The notes beneath the pieces were generated by a model that saw only the letters and a list, made by a program, of their open reading frames with translations, searched no databases and was not told where the DNA came from. Made by a program: the position numbers and the translations under genes. From contig NZ_CP114036.1 of the NCBI RefSeq assembly GCF_026898115.1, positions 868,001 to 932,000 on the forward strand: a DNA stretch of 64,000 nucleotides. The letters are read 5' to 3'. The DNA comes from Streptomyces sp. S465. Lineage in GTDB: Bacteria; Actinomycetota; Actinomycetes; Streptomycetales; Streptomycetaceae. How positions within the stretch are numbered: the stretch's first letter is position 1; the number at the start of each line of letters is the position of its first letter. This document shows positions 24,885 to 33,252 of this stretch, one piece after another.

Positions 24885-24899
24885 TCTTGTATGGCACAA
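24885..24899. promoter_or_regulatory. Candidate GntR operator, copy 2
   Basis: TCTTGTATGGCACAA. It contains the 12-mer shared with 19790-19801 and forms the inverted repeat TTGT-ATGGC-ACAA (24887-24899), the symmetry expected of a GntR-FCD dimer site. Confidence 0.6.
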
Positions 24900-24942
24900 C
24901 ATCCGAGTATGTCCGCGGCTTCCGCCACGGTCCCGTCCTCAG

Positions 24943-24972
24943 TTGACGGGAAGCGATGGTCACATCTAGGGT
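24943..24972 (+). promoter_or_regulatory. Promoter of the GntR gene, leaderless
   Basis: TTGACG (24943-24948), 18-bp spacer, TAGGGT (24967-24972); ATG 24981 lies 8 bases after the -10, so the transcript should begin at the start codon. The geometry is the same as at 19927-19964. Confidence 0.65.
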
Positions 24973-24980
24973 CACGTGCC

Positions 24981-25664
24981 ATGCAACGACCCGCCGGAAA
25001 GCGGCTTCAGCAGACCAGCATGCAGGCGAGGGTCGCCGAAGAGCTGCGGCAGATGATCATCAGTGGTGAGCTGCCGCCCCGCTCCAGCCTCTCCGAGATG
25101 GCGCTGTCCGAGACCTTCGGCGTCAGCCGGACGCCCATCCGCGAGGCCCTCAAACAGCTCCAGATCGAGGGGCTGGTCGAAGTGCGGCCGCGGGTCGGCA
25201 CGTTCGTCGCCGTACCGTCCCGGCGTGAGCTGACCGAGCTGTTCCAGATGAAGGAGCTGCTGGAGGGGGCCGCCGCCCGGCTGCTGGCCTTCCGCGGGAA
25301 CGTGCCCGAAGTGGAGCGGCTGGAGGCCACCATGACGGCGGCCGACGCGGCCGTCCGGGACGGCGACGCCGAGCGGTACGCGGCGCTGGTCCACGAGTTC
25401 CACGACGTGATCGTGGTGGGTGCGGACAACAGCAAGCTGGAGGCCCACTACCGCACCCTGATGAACCAGCTGGCCTACGCCCGGCTGGTGCGCACCTCGC
25501 TGTCCCGGCCCGGCCGGCTGGTCGAGTCCGACGATGAGCACCACCGCGTCCTGAGCCTGATCCGGGCCAAGGACGGCGACGGTGCGGAGCGGGTGATGCG
25601 GGAGCATGTGCGCATGAGCCACCAGGCCCTGATGGCGGGCATGGACGAGCGCCGGGCCGACTGA
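24981..25664 (+). CDS. GntR family regulator (FCD domain)
   Basis: 227-residue regulator. The winged helix occupies about residues 12-80 (ELRQMIISGELPPRSSLSEM, then TFGVSRTPIREALKQLQIEG, wing RPRVGTFVAVPS), followed by an FCD domain with EFHDVIVVGADN and DDEHHRVLSLIRAKDG metal-site segments. ATG 24981 is chosen because the promoter places the transcript start there; ATG 24891 lies inside the candidate operator. It follows the catabolic operon and is the likely substrate-responsive repressor of the divergent promoters around 19800-19960. Confidence 0.9.
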   Translation: MQRPAGKRLQQTSMQARVAEELRQMIISGELPPRSSLSEMALSETFGVSRTPIREALKQLQIEGLVEVRPRVGTFVAVPSRRELTELFQMKELLEGAAARLLAFRGNVPEVERLEATMTAADAAVRDGDAERYAALVHEFHDVIVVGADNSKLEAHYRTLMNQLAYARLVRTSLSRPGRLVESDDEHHRVLSLIRAKDGDGAERVMREHVRMSHQALMAGMDERRAD

Positions 25665-25689
25665 AGCGGACCCCGGCGCCCGTCCGCCG

Positions 25690-27168
25690 TCACGGCGCCG
25701 AGTCGGCCAGCGCGTGTCCGATGTGCCGGGTCGCCTCGTACAGCTCCCGGTACAGCGGGTAGCGGGTGTCGTAGACCGCGCGCCACTCCTGGTCCGGTGC
25801 GACGGTCGCGACCACCGGGTTCCAGTCCTCGGTGTCGGCGCCGAGGGCCCCGGCCACCAGGGCGGCGTCGCCGAAGGAGGCGCCGACGGTCTCGGCGGGG
25901 ACGCACTGCGGCCGACCGGTCGCCGCGGAGACGATGGCCGTCCACAGGCTGCGGGCGCCGCCGCCGACCGCGACCAGCCGGTCGATCCGGGCCCCCGCGT
26001 CGGCGAACGCCTCCAGGTTGTGGCGCACTCCGAACGCGGTGGCCTCCAGCGCCGCCCGGTACAGCTCGGCGCGCCCGTGGTGCAGGGTCAGCCCGATGAC
26101 CGTGCCCCGCGCCCGGGGGTCGAACACCGGGGTGCGCTCCCCGGCGAAGTACGGCAGCATCAGCAGACCGCGCGCTCCGGGCGGGATCCGCTCGGCCTCG
26201 GCCAGCAGGGTGGCGAAGTCCGAGCCGGTGAGGTCGCGCAGCCACTCGGTGAGGCTGCCGGAGGTGGCCATGCCGGCCGCGAGGCAGTAACTGCCGGGCC
26301 GCACCCCGGTGGTGCCCCACAGCGCGGGGTGGCGCATCGGCCGGTCGCCCATGGCGGTGAGGAACATGGTCGAGCCGTACATCACCATGGTGTCACCGGG
26401 GTCCAGCGCGCCCACGCTGGCGGCCTCCGCCCACGCGTCGATGGTGCCCGCGGTCACCGGCGTCCCCTCGGGCAGCCCGGTGGCCTCGGCGGCGGCCGCG
26501 TGCACGGTGCCGACCACCTCACCGGGCCAGGCGAGCTCCGGCAGGCCGAGGCCGGGGGCGACGCGCTGGGACCAGTCCTCGTTCCAGCGCCGGGCGTCGA
26601 GGTCGTAGAGCGGATCGCACTGGCTGGCCGAGTGGTGGTCCAGCCGGTACTCCCCGGTCAGCCGGTGCACCAGCAGACTGGAGGCCATGAAGAACCGGCG
26701 GGTGCGCCGCCACACCTCCGGTTCCCGGCGGGCGAGCCAGCGCAGCTTCGGGCCGACCGCCTGGCTGGTGAGCGGGGAGCCGCCGCGGGCCAGGATCTCC
26801 CGTGCGCCGAGTTCGGCGGTGAGCTCGGCGATCTCGGCGGTGGCGCGGGTGTCGACGCCGTACAGGATCGCGGGGCGCAGCGGCCGGCCGGCCGCGTCGG
26901 CGGGCAGCAGACACGGCCCGATGCCGGACACCCCGACGCCGGCCACCGCCCGCGCGGCCACGCCTTCGGCGGCCAGCAGTTCGCGGACGACAGCGGTGAA
27001 GTCGGCCCACCACACGGTCTCGGCGTCGTGCTCGAACCACCCGGGCCGGGGTGTGGCGGTGCGGTGCGGGCGGGTGGCGCGGACGAGCACCCGGCCGTCG
27101 GCGCGGACCGCCACGCCCTTGGACGAGCCGGTGCCGATGTCCACCCCGAGGAAGAGCGGATCACTCAT
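25690..27168 (-). CDS. FGGY-family carbohydrate kinase
   Basis: 492-residue sugar kinase (xylulokinase/gluconokinase branch). The N-terminal ASKHA phosphate loop is LGVDIGTGSSKGVAV, then GVGVSGIGPCLLPAD, YGVDTRATAEI and TAGTIDAWAEA with the catalytic Asp. The C-terminal lobe has LMLPYFAGERTPVFDPRARG and VAVGGGARSLW. The substrate is not identifiable with confidence. ATG 27168 has no ribosome site of its own; it is embedded in the stop region of a 45-codon ORF with a strong Shine-Dalgarno, so its translation is probably coupled. It converges with the GntR gene (25-bp gap). Confidence 0.88.
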   Translation of the reverse strand: MSDPLFLGVDIGTGSSKGVAVRADGRVLVRATRPHRTATPRPGWFEHDAETVWWADFTAVVRELLAAEGVAARAVAGVGVSGIGPCLLPADAAGRPLRPAILYGVDTRATAEIAELTAELGAREILARGGSPLTSQAVGPKLRWLARREPEVWRRTRRFFMASSLLVHRLTGEYRLDHHSASQCDPLYDLDARRWNEDWSQRVAPGLGLPELAWPGEVVGTVHAAAAEATGLPEGTPVTAGTIDAWAEAASVGALDPGDTMVMYGSTMFLTAMGDRPMRHPALWGTTGVRPGSYCLAAGMATSGSLTEWLRDLTGSDFATLLAEAERIPPGARGLLMLPYFAGERTPVFDPRARGTVIGLTLHHGRAELYRAALEATAFGVRHNLEAFADAGARIDRLVAVGGGARSLWTAIVSAATGRPQCVPAETVGASFGDAALVAGALGADTEDWNPVVATVAPDQEWRAVYDTRYPLYRELYEATRHIGHALADSAP

Positions 27169-27298
27169 GGCCGGCCGCCGCACGGGCCGAGCGCGGCGCG
27201 GAGCGCACCCGGTTCCTGGCGCCGAGGAGGCGTTCGCGCGAGGTGGTCAGGGCGGTCTCGCCGAGGGGCTGCTGCTGCCGCAGCGGGGTGACGGGCAC
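27161..27298 (-). CDS. Short ORF coupled to the sugar kinase (45 aa)
   Basis: GTG 27298 is preceded by GGAAGGAGCCCGTCG, the strongest ribosome site in this stretch. The frame runs 45 codons (VPVTPLRQQQPLGETA and so on, then a basic Arg/Ala-rich end) and stops at a TGA that overlaps the kinase start (ATGAGTGA). No recognised domain. It may be a genuine small protein, or a leader ORF whose translation feeds ribosomes to the kinase. No homologue is claimed. Confidence 0.5.
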   Translation of the reverse strand: MPVTPLRQQQPLGETALTTSRERLLGARNRVRSAPRSARAAAGHE

Positions 27299-27330
27299 CG
27301 ACGGGCTCCTTCCGACGGGTTGGCGGCACT

Positions 27331-27352
27331 GGTCAACGGTTGACCGTTGACC
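27331..27352. promoter_or_regulatory. Perfect palindrome plus direct repeat upstream of the kinase
   Basis: GGTCAAC-G-GTTGACC (27331-27345) is a perfect 7+1+7 palindrome, and GTTGACC is then repeated immediately (27346-27352). It lies 33 bp ahead of the short ORF and 210 bp ahead of the beta-glucosidase, making it a likely repressor site for the kinase operon or both directions. TTGACC within it could also act as a -35. Confidence 0.6.
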
Positions 27353-27561
27353 TCATCATCGCCCTTGGCCACCGGCCCGGAACAGTGCCGCCCGGCGGAC
27401 GCGGGACCCCCGGAAGTACCGGGGCCCGGGCGCCGATCGTGGCGTACGTTGGCAGAAGGCCCACGGCGAAGGTGGCCGCTCCCCTCCCGCACTCGGACTC
27501 CTCACGGCCCTCGGGGGCTCTTCACGGGATCACTCGGGGTACTCCTCAAGGGATCAAGACC

Positions 27562-29847
27562 ATGAACGATGTGCGCAGACGTACGGTGCTCGCCGCGGCC
27601 GGGGGGACGGCCATCGCGGGCAAGGCCGCGACCGCACGGGCCCAGGGCCCGCCCGCCTCCGCTGACGGGGCCCGGCGGGCGCAGGCGGAGCCCGGTCCCC
27701 ATGAGGCCAGGATCCAGGCCCTGCTGGGGCGGATGACCGTCGAGGAGAAGCTGGGCCAGCTCCAGCAGCTGGCCTGGACCGGCGCAACCGGACCCGGCGG
27801 CGGGCAGACCGCCGCCGCGGAGAAGGCGGCCCGCAGGGGCAGGCTGGGCTCCGTGCTCAACATCTACGGCGCCCGGACCACCAACACCCTGCAACGGATG
27901 GCCGTCGAGAAGTCCCGGCTGGGCATTCCGCTGATCTTCGGGCTCGACGTCATCCATGGCATGTGGACCACCTTCCCCATCCCCCTCGCCCAGGCGGCCG
28001 CCTTCGACCCCGCGGTGGCCGAGCGGGACGCGGAGGTGTCGGCGAAGGAGGCCCGCTCCAACGGGGTGCACTGGGCGTTCTCCCCGATGATGGACGTCAC
28101 CCACGAACCGCGCTGGGGGCGGATCGCCGAGGGCGGCGGCGAGGACCCGTATCTGACAGCGGCGCTCGCGGCCGCCAAGACCCGCGGCTACCAGGGCGCG
28201 GACCTCAGCTCCCGGCACCGCCTCGCGGCCTGCGCCAAGCACATGATCGCCTACGGGGGCGTCGAGGGCGGCCGCGACTACAACACGGTGGACGTCTCCG
28301 AGGCCCGGCTGCGCAACCTCTACCTGCCCCCGTTCAAGGCGGCCGTGGACGCCGGGGTGGCCACCGTCATGGCCGGCTTCAACACCGTCAGCGGAGTTCC
28401 CGCCCACGGCTACCGGCACGCGCTGACCGAGATCCTCAAGGAGGAGTGGGCCTTCACCGGCTTCGTCGTCAGCGACTACGACGGCGTCGAGGAAATGATC
28501 GTCCACGGCTATGCCGCCGACCGCGCCGACGCGGCCCGGCTGGCCTTCGACGCCGGAATCGACATGGAGATGGCCAGCACCACCCTCAACGAGTACGGCA
28601 AGCGGCTGCTGCGCAGCGGGCGGATCACCACCGCCCACCTGGACGAGGCGGTGGCCCGCGTCCTGCGGCTGAAGTTCCGGCTCGGGCTCTTCGACCACCC
28701 GTACGCGGACGAACACACGGCGATCACCGGACCCACCAAGGCGTCCCGGGCGGCGGCACGCGCGGCGGCCGCGCGCACCATGGTGCTGCTCAAGAACGAG
28801 AAGTCCACGCTCCCGCTCGACAGGTCGGGCTCCATCGCCGTGGTCGGGCCGTTCGCCGACTCCACCGATCTGCGCGGCTCCTGGGCCGGTACCTGGGCCG
28901 AGGCGTATCCCCCGGTCACGGTCCTGGACGCGGTCAAGGACGCGGCCCCGAAGGCTCATATCAGCCATGAGCGAGGCGTGGCCGCCTCCGGCCGGAACAC
29001 CAGGGGCATCGCACGGGCGGTCTCGGCGGCCAGGGCGACGGATGTGACCGTGGTCGTGGCCGGCGAGGCGGCGACACTCAGCGGGGAGGCGGCGGTGCGC
29101 AGCGACCTCGGGCTGCCCGGCGCGCAGGAGAAGCTGATCAGCGCCATCGCGGACACCGGCGCGCCGTTCGTGGTGGTGCTGCTGAGCGGACGCCCGCTGA
29201 CGATGGAGGGCTGGCTGGACCGCACCCCCGCCGTGCTCCAGGCGTGGCATCCGGGCATCGAGGGCGGCAACGCCATCGCGGACGTGCTCTTCGGCACCGT
29301 GAATCCCGGCGGCAAGCTCCCGGTGACCTTCCCGCGCACCGTCGGGCAGATCCCCCTCTACTACAACCACGAGAACACCGGACGCCCCTACGACCCGCAC
29401 AACCACTACACCTCTGGGTACCTGGACCTGGTCAACGGGCCCCAGTTCCCCTTCGGCCACGGCCTCAGCTACACCACCTTCGACATCGGCGAACCCCGGC
29501 TCAGCGTGAGCCGCGTCCGGGCCGAGGCGCTGCGCAAGGGCGACACCGTGGAGGTGGCGGTCCCGGTGCGCAACACCGGGCGCCGCAGGGGCGATGAGGT
29601 GGTGCAGCTCTACATCCGCGATCCGGTGGCGAGCATCGTGCAACCGGTCCGCAGGCTCAGCGGCTTCCGCCGGGTCAGCCTCGGCGCCGGCCAGGCCACC
29701 ACGGTCCGCTTCCGGCTGAGCGCCGAGGAGCTGGGCTTCTGGACGCAGGACCCGCACGGCAGGTTCCTGCTCCAGAAGGGCGAGATCCAGGTGTTCGCGG
29801 GCAACAGTTCCCGAGCGCACCGGAAGCGGATCCTCACCATCATCTGA
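27562..29847 (+). CDS. Secreted GH3 beta-glucosidase with Tat signal
   Basis: 761-residue exported enzyme. Residues 1-29 form a twin-arginine signal (DVRRRTVLAAAGGTAIAG, cleavage near ATARA-QG). The GH3 N-terminal barrel has PLIFGLDVIHGM, SPMMDVTHEPRWGRIAEG, CAKHMIAYGG and the nucleophile Asp305 in FVVSDYDGVEE. The C-terminal GH3 domain has TMVLLKNEKSTLPL and AWHPGIEGGNAIADVLFG, followed by a fibronectin III-like domain (RRGDEVVQLYIRDP). Length is normal for BglX types. The start has AAGGGA at 27548-27553. It likely hydrolyses glucosides outside the cell; the neighbouring kinase suggests a sugar utilisation island. Confidence 0.92.
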   Translation: MNDVRRRTVLAAAGGTAIAGKAATARAQGPPASADGARRAQAEPGPHEARIQALLGRMTVEEKLGQLQQLAWTGATGPGGGQTAAAEKAARRGRLGSVLNIYGARTTNTLQRMAVEKSRLGIPLIFGLDVIHGMWTTFPIPLAQAAAFDPAVAERDAEVSAKEARSNGVHWAFSPMMDVTHEPRWGRIAEGGGEDPYLTAALAAAKTRGYQGADLSSRHRLAACAKHMIAYGGVEGGRDYNTVDVSEARLRNLYLPPFKAAVDAGVATVMAGFNTVSGVPAHGYRHALTEILKEEWAFTGFVVSDYDGVEEMIVHGYAADRADAARLAFDAGIDMEMASTTLNEYGKRLLRSGRITTAHLDEAVARVLRLKFRLGLFDHPYADEHTAITGPTKASRAAARAAAARTMVLLKNEKSTLPLDRSGSIAVVGPFADSTDLRGSWAGTWAEAYPPVTVLDAVKDAAPKAHISHERGVAASGRNTRGIARAVSAARATDVTVVVAGEAATLSGEAAVRSDLGLPGAQEKLISAIADTGAPFVVVLLSGRPLTMEGWLDRTPAVLQAWHPGIEGGNAIADVLFGTVNPGGKLPVTFPRTVGQIPLYYNHENTGRPYDPHNHYTSGYLDLVNGPQFPFGHGLSYTTFDIGEPRLSVSRVRAEALRKGDTVEVAVPVRNTGRRRGDEVVQLYIRDPVASIVQPVRRLSGFRRVSLGAGQATTVRFRLSAEELGFWTQDPHGRFLLQKGEIQVFAGNSSRAHRKRILTII

Positions 29848-29851
29848 ACAT

Positions 29852-29910
29852 CATGTGCGGGAACGCCATGCGCGGGAACGTCCTGCGCGGGACGTCATGT
29901 GCGTAAGCGA
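29852..29910. repeat. 15-bp imperfect tandem repeat after the beta-glucosidase gene
   Basis: Four units at 29852-29866, 29867-29881, 29882-29895 and 29896-29910, consensus CATGYGCGGGAACGY. The array starts 5 bp after the stop codon. Its core GCGCGGGACGT also occurs in the repeat after rocD. Confidence 0.75.
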
Positions 29911-30079
29911 CTTCACAGCGCCGCGGCCGCGTTACTTGTAGGGTGCATGCTGACCGCTACGCACCCCGGAAGACGCCCTTGATGACCGCCGCGCCCCCGC
30001 CCCCGACCACCACGACGACCGGGCGGGACCCCGCGGCCCACCGCGTGGCCCGCCCCTGCCCCGGTGGGGCGGAGGTCCC

Positions 30080-31000
30080 GTGGGCGGTGTGATCACCGGC
30101 TTCGGCGTCATCGCGACCATCATCGTCACCGGCTATGTCATCGGGCGCCGCGGCTCCTTGGGCGACCACGGCCGGGATGTGCTCACCAAGCTGTCGTTCG
30201 ATGTCGCCTCCCCGGCCCTGATGTTCACCACGCTCTCCAGGGCCGACCTGTCCGTCATCGTCTCCACCCCGCTGCTGGTGACGGCCCTGAGCACCGTCGT
30301 CGTCGCGGGGGCGTTCGTCACCGTCGGCGCCGTGCGGCGGTGGAGCGTCGGCCGGACGACGATCGGCGCGCTGTGCGCGAGCTATGTCAACGCGGGCAAC
30401 CTCGGCATTCCCATCGCCATGTACGTCCTCGGGGACGCCACCCTGATCGCGCCGGTGCTGCTCTTCCAGCAGCTCGTGATGACCCCGATCGCCCTGACCG
30501 TCATCGATCTCAGCCGGCCCGCCCAGCGGACCTCGGCGCTGCGCAGGCTGACCACGCCGTTCCGCAACCCGATCGTGATCGGCTCGCTGTCCGGTGTCCT
30601 GGTGGCCGCCGCCGGCTGGCATGTCCCCGGGCCGGTCATGGAACCGCTCTCGCTGCTGGGCGGCATGTCCGTGCCCGCCGTACTGCTGGCCTTCGGGATC
30701 TCGCTGCCGGGCAGCGAACTCCCCGGACGTGGCGCGGAACGCGGGCCGGTGCTGCTGTCGGTGGCGCTGAAGTCCTTCGCCCAGCCGGTGGTGGCCTGGG
30801 CCATCGCGGCGGGGGTGTTCCGGCTGAGCGGTCCGGCGCTCTTCGCCGCCGTCGTGACCTCCGCGCTGCCGGCCGCACAGAACCTGTTCACCTATGCCGC
30901 ACGGTATGAGACCGCCACCATCCTGGCCCGGGAGTCGATTCTGCTGTCCACCCTGCTCGCGGCACCGGTGCTGATGACGGTCGCGGTGCTGCTGGGCTGA
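30080..31000 (+). CDS. AEC-family (auxin efflux carrier-like) transporter
   Basis: 306-residue membrane protein with about ten helices. The family features are GYVIGRRGSLGDHGRDVLTKL after helix 1, FDVASPALMFTTLSR, YVNAGNLGIPIAMYVLGD (conserved N-x-G-N-x-G-I-P) and TSALPAAQNLFTYAARYE near the end (A-x-N motif). AEC proteins export or exchange small organic acids and related anions; the substrate is unknown. GTG 30080 has GGAGG four bases upstream. It is monocistronic. Confidence 0.9.
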   Translation: MGGVITGFGVIATIIVTGYVIGRRGSLGDHGRDVLTKLSFDVASPALMFTTLSRADLSVIVSTPLLVTALSTVVVAGAFVTVGAVRRWSVGRTTIGALCASYVNAGNLGIPIAMYVLGDATLIAPVLLFQQLVMTPIALTVIDLSRPAQRTSALRRLTTPFRNPIVIGSLSGVLVAAAGWHVPGPVMEPLSLLGGMSVPAVLLAFGISLPGSELPGRGAERGPVLLSVALKSFAQPVVAWAIAAGVFRLSGPALFAAVVTSALPAAQNLFTYAARYETATILARESILLSTLLAAPVLMTVAVLLG

Positions 31001-31261
31001 GTGAGGCCCCGCGGCGGCCGGGCACCGGGGCGTATCGCACCGGTGTGCCGCTCGGCCAACCCGCCGGGAAGAACGCCTGGTTTACCCCTCGGGGCCCAGG
31101 GCAGGCGGATACTCGTGCTTCGGACCGCAGGCACGCACCGCGGGAGCAGTCTGTACTGCTCCGGACCGCGGCGGCGCGCCGGTCCGCACGTCCCCGTGAA
31201 CCTCCCGCGGTGCACCCCAGGTCCCAGGCGACCCGTCAGCCCATCGCAGGAGGTGTGTTCC

Positions 31262-32080
31262 GTGACGACCGCGACGCAGGACATGGCACGACCCCAGACC
31301 GGCCCCGGGAAGCACCCGCACGACGACGCGCCGGACACCAGCGCCGAGTTCGCGCAGCTGGCCCGCCTCCCGGAGGGGCCCGAGAAGGAGGCGCTGCGCG
31401 GGCGGGTGGTGGAGGCGTGGATGCCGATGGCCGAGCGGCTGGCCCGGCAGTACCGCAACCGCGGCGAGTCCCTGGAGGACCTCCAGCAGGTGGCGGCGCT
31501 CGGCCTGGTGAAGGCCGTCAAGCGGTACGACCCGGAACACGGCACCGCCTTCGTCGGGTTCGCGGTGCCCACCATCGTCGGTGAGATCAAGCGCCACTTC
31601 CGGGACCACCTGTGGGTGCTGCACGTCCCCCGCCGGGTCCAGGACCTGCGCAACCGGGTGCGGGCCGCCGACCGGGAGCTGTCCCATTCGCTGGACGACC
31701 GGCCGCCGCGGGCCCAGGACATCGCCGAGCGCACCGGTCTGACCGAGAAGGAGGTGCGCACCGGTATGGAGGCCATGGGCAGCTTCACCCCGCTGTCCCT
31801 GGACGCCCAGCTGCCCGGCTCCGACGACGGCTACTCCCTGGCCGACACGCTCGGCGCCCAGGAGCCCGCGTACGACCGGGTGGTGGACCGCGAGGCCGTA
31901 CGGCCCGGACTCACCCGGCTCCCCGACCGGGAGCGGCAGATCCTCTACCTGCGGTTCTTCTGCGATATGACCCAGAGCCGGATCGCCGAGCAGCTGGGCA
32001 TCTCCCAGATGCACGTCTCACGGCTCATCAACCGCACGTGCTCGACGCTGCGCGCCCAGGCGCTGGCCGAGGCCGGCTGA
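31262..32080 (+). CDS. SigB/SigF-family RNA polymerase sigma factor
   Basis: 272-residue group III sigma factor. Region 2: MPMAERLARQYRNRGESLEDLQQVAALGLVKAVKRYDP and FVGFAVPTIVGEIKRHFRDH; region 3: VPRRVQDLRNRVRAADREL; region 4: RLPDRERQILYLRFFCDMTQ and RIAEQLGISQMHVSRLI, the promoter -35 reader. GTG 31262 follows AGGAGG (31248-31253). No anti-sigma factor gene is adjacent, unlike many such loci. The neighbours (SDR, F420 enzymes, DUF2267, HdeD) look like general-stress genes and may be its targets. Upstream, GTTT (31080) with GGGCAG (31099) at 15 bp weakly resembles a SigB-type promoter. Confidence 0.9.
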   Translation: MTTATQDMARPQTGPGKHPHDDAPDTSAEFAQLARLPEGPEKEALRGRVVEAWMPMAERLARQYRNRGESLEDLQQVAALGLVKAVKRYDPEHGTAFVGFAVPTIVGEIKRHFRDHLWVLHVPRRVQDLRNRVRAADRELSHSLDDRPPRAQDIAERTGLTEKEVRTGMEAMGSFTPLSLDAQLPGSDDGYSLADTLGAQEPAYDRVVDREAVRPGLTRLPDRERQILYLRFFCDMTQSRIAEQLGISQMHVSRLINRTCSTLRAQALAEAG

Positions 32081-32087
32081 GCCGAAG

Positions 32088-32125
32088 CCCCGCGTCGCGC
32101 CGGAAACCCCGCGTTGCGCCGCTGG
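32088..32125. repeat. 19-bp tandem duplication after the sigma factor gene
   Basis: Units at 32088-32106 and 32107-32125 share CCCCGCGTYGCGCCG. It begins 7 bp after the stop codon, another case of short repeats directly 3' of a gene here. Confidence 0.55.
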
Positions 32126-32244
32126 AACGATGTGCATCGCCCCAGTGGGTGACCGCGGCGCCGTGGGGAGCGAGGACTCCCGCCGCCGGCTGCGAGGGTC
32201 GGGGCGGCGGATGACGGACGCCCGAACGAAGGAGACGAAAGCCA

Positions 32245-33084
32245 GTGAACACCCTTCCCGATCGTCCCCCTCCGGTGCACGTCCCGGAACTCCTCAAGGG
32301 CCAGAAAGCGCTGGTGACCGGGGCCAACTCGGGAATCGGAAAAGCGACCGCGATCGCCCTGGGGCGCTCCGGCGCGGAGGTGGTGGTCAACTACGTCAGC
32401 GACCGGCCCGCCGCCGAGGCCGTCGTCGCCGAGATCAAGAGCCACGGGGTGCGGGCCTACGCCCACCAGGCGGATGTGTCCCAGGAGGACCAGGTCGTCG
32501 ACATGATGGCCACGATGATCGACCGCCTGGGCACGATCGACGTTCTCGTCAGCAACGCGGGACTCCAGCGCGACGCCCCGACGACGGAGATGACGCTGGC
32601 ACAGTGGGAGAAAGTGATCTCCGTCAACCTCACCGGCCAGTTCCTGTGCGCCCGGGAGGCGATCAAGGAGTTCCTGCGGCGCGGAGTGGTTCCGGAGGTG
32701 TCGCGGGCGGCCGGGAAGATCATCTGCATGAGCTCGGTCCACCAGACCATCCCGTGGGCCGGCCATGTGAACTACGCGGCGGCCAAGGGCGGCGTGGCGA
32801 TGCTGATGGAGACCCTGGCCCAGGAGTTCGCGCCCCAGCGGATCAGGGTGAACTCCATCGCGCCGGGCGCCGTCAAGACCCCGATCAACCGCAGTGCCTG
32901 GGAGACCCCCGAGGCACGGGCCGCGCTCGGGGAGCTCATCCCGTACGGCCGGATCGGTACCCCTGTGGACATCGCCAACGCCGTCGTCGTCCTGGCCTCC
33001 GACCTGTGCGACTACGTGGTGGGCACCACCTTCTACGTGGACGGCGGCATGACCCTCTTCCCCGGTTTCGCCACGGGCGGCTGA
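32245..33084 (+). CDS. SDR family oxidoreductase (glucose-1-dehydrogenase-like)
   Basis: 279-residue classical short-chain dehydrogenase. Cofactor motif TGANSGIGKATA at about 25-36, VLVSNAGLQRDAPT as the NNAG equivalent, catalytic Ser in IICMSSVHQTIPW, and Tyr/Lys in VNYAAAKGG. It closes with VVLASDLCDYVVGTTFYVDGG. It resembles glucose-1-dehydrogenase and general-stress YdaD-like SDRs. GTG 32245 is preceded by AAGGAG (32228-32233). It lies next to the sigma factor gene and is a plausible member of its regulon. Substrate unknown. Confidence 0.88.
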   Translation: MNTLPDRPPPVHVPELLKGQKALVTGANSGIGKATAIALGRSGAEVVVNYVSDRPAAEAVVAEIKSHGVRAYAHQADVSQEDQVVDMMATMIDRLGTIDVLVSNAGLQRDAPTTEMTLAQWEKVISVNLTGQFLCAREAIKEFLRRGVVPEVSRAAGKIICMSSVHQTIPWAGHVNYAAAKGGVAMLMETLAQEFAPQRIRVNSIAPGAVKTPINRSAWETPEARAALGELIPYGRIGTPVDIANAVVVLASDLCDYVVGTTFYVDGGMTLFPGFATGG

Positions 33085-33117
33085 GCCGGGACGGGGCGGG
33101 GCCTGGGAAGGCGGGTG

Positions 33118-33158
33118 GGGCCCGGGAGGACGGATGGGCCGTCCGGACCACCGGGCCC
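33118..33158. terminator. Two-tier hairpin after the SDR gene
   Basis: Outer arms GGGCCCGG (33118-33125) and CCGGGCCC (33151-33158); inner hairpin GGACGG-ATGGG-CCGTCC (33128-33144). Very GC-rich, no T-tract. Likely a factor-independent terminator of the Streptomyces type. Confidence 0.6.
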
Positions 33159-33252
33159 GGCCGCGTCACTCGTGCGCACCGTTGCGGTTTCCGCGCGGCC
33201 GGGTACCCATGTGGTTCCCGCAGACATCGGCGCATCTTCCCAAGGAGCCGCA

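Noticed and set aside
27247..27492. 81-codon minus-strand frame over the kinase control region
   Set aside because: It crosses the perfect operator palindrome and the Shine-Dalgarno of the supported short ORF; no domain.
33201..33206. GGGTAC as a SigB/SigF-type -10 upstream of the F420 LLM gene
   Set aside because: No GNNT element at 14-16 bp upstream; match too short to support.
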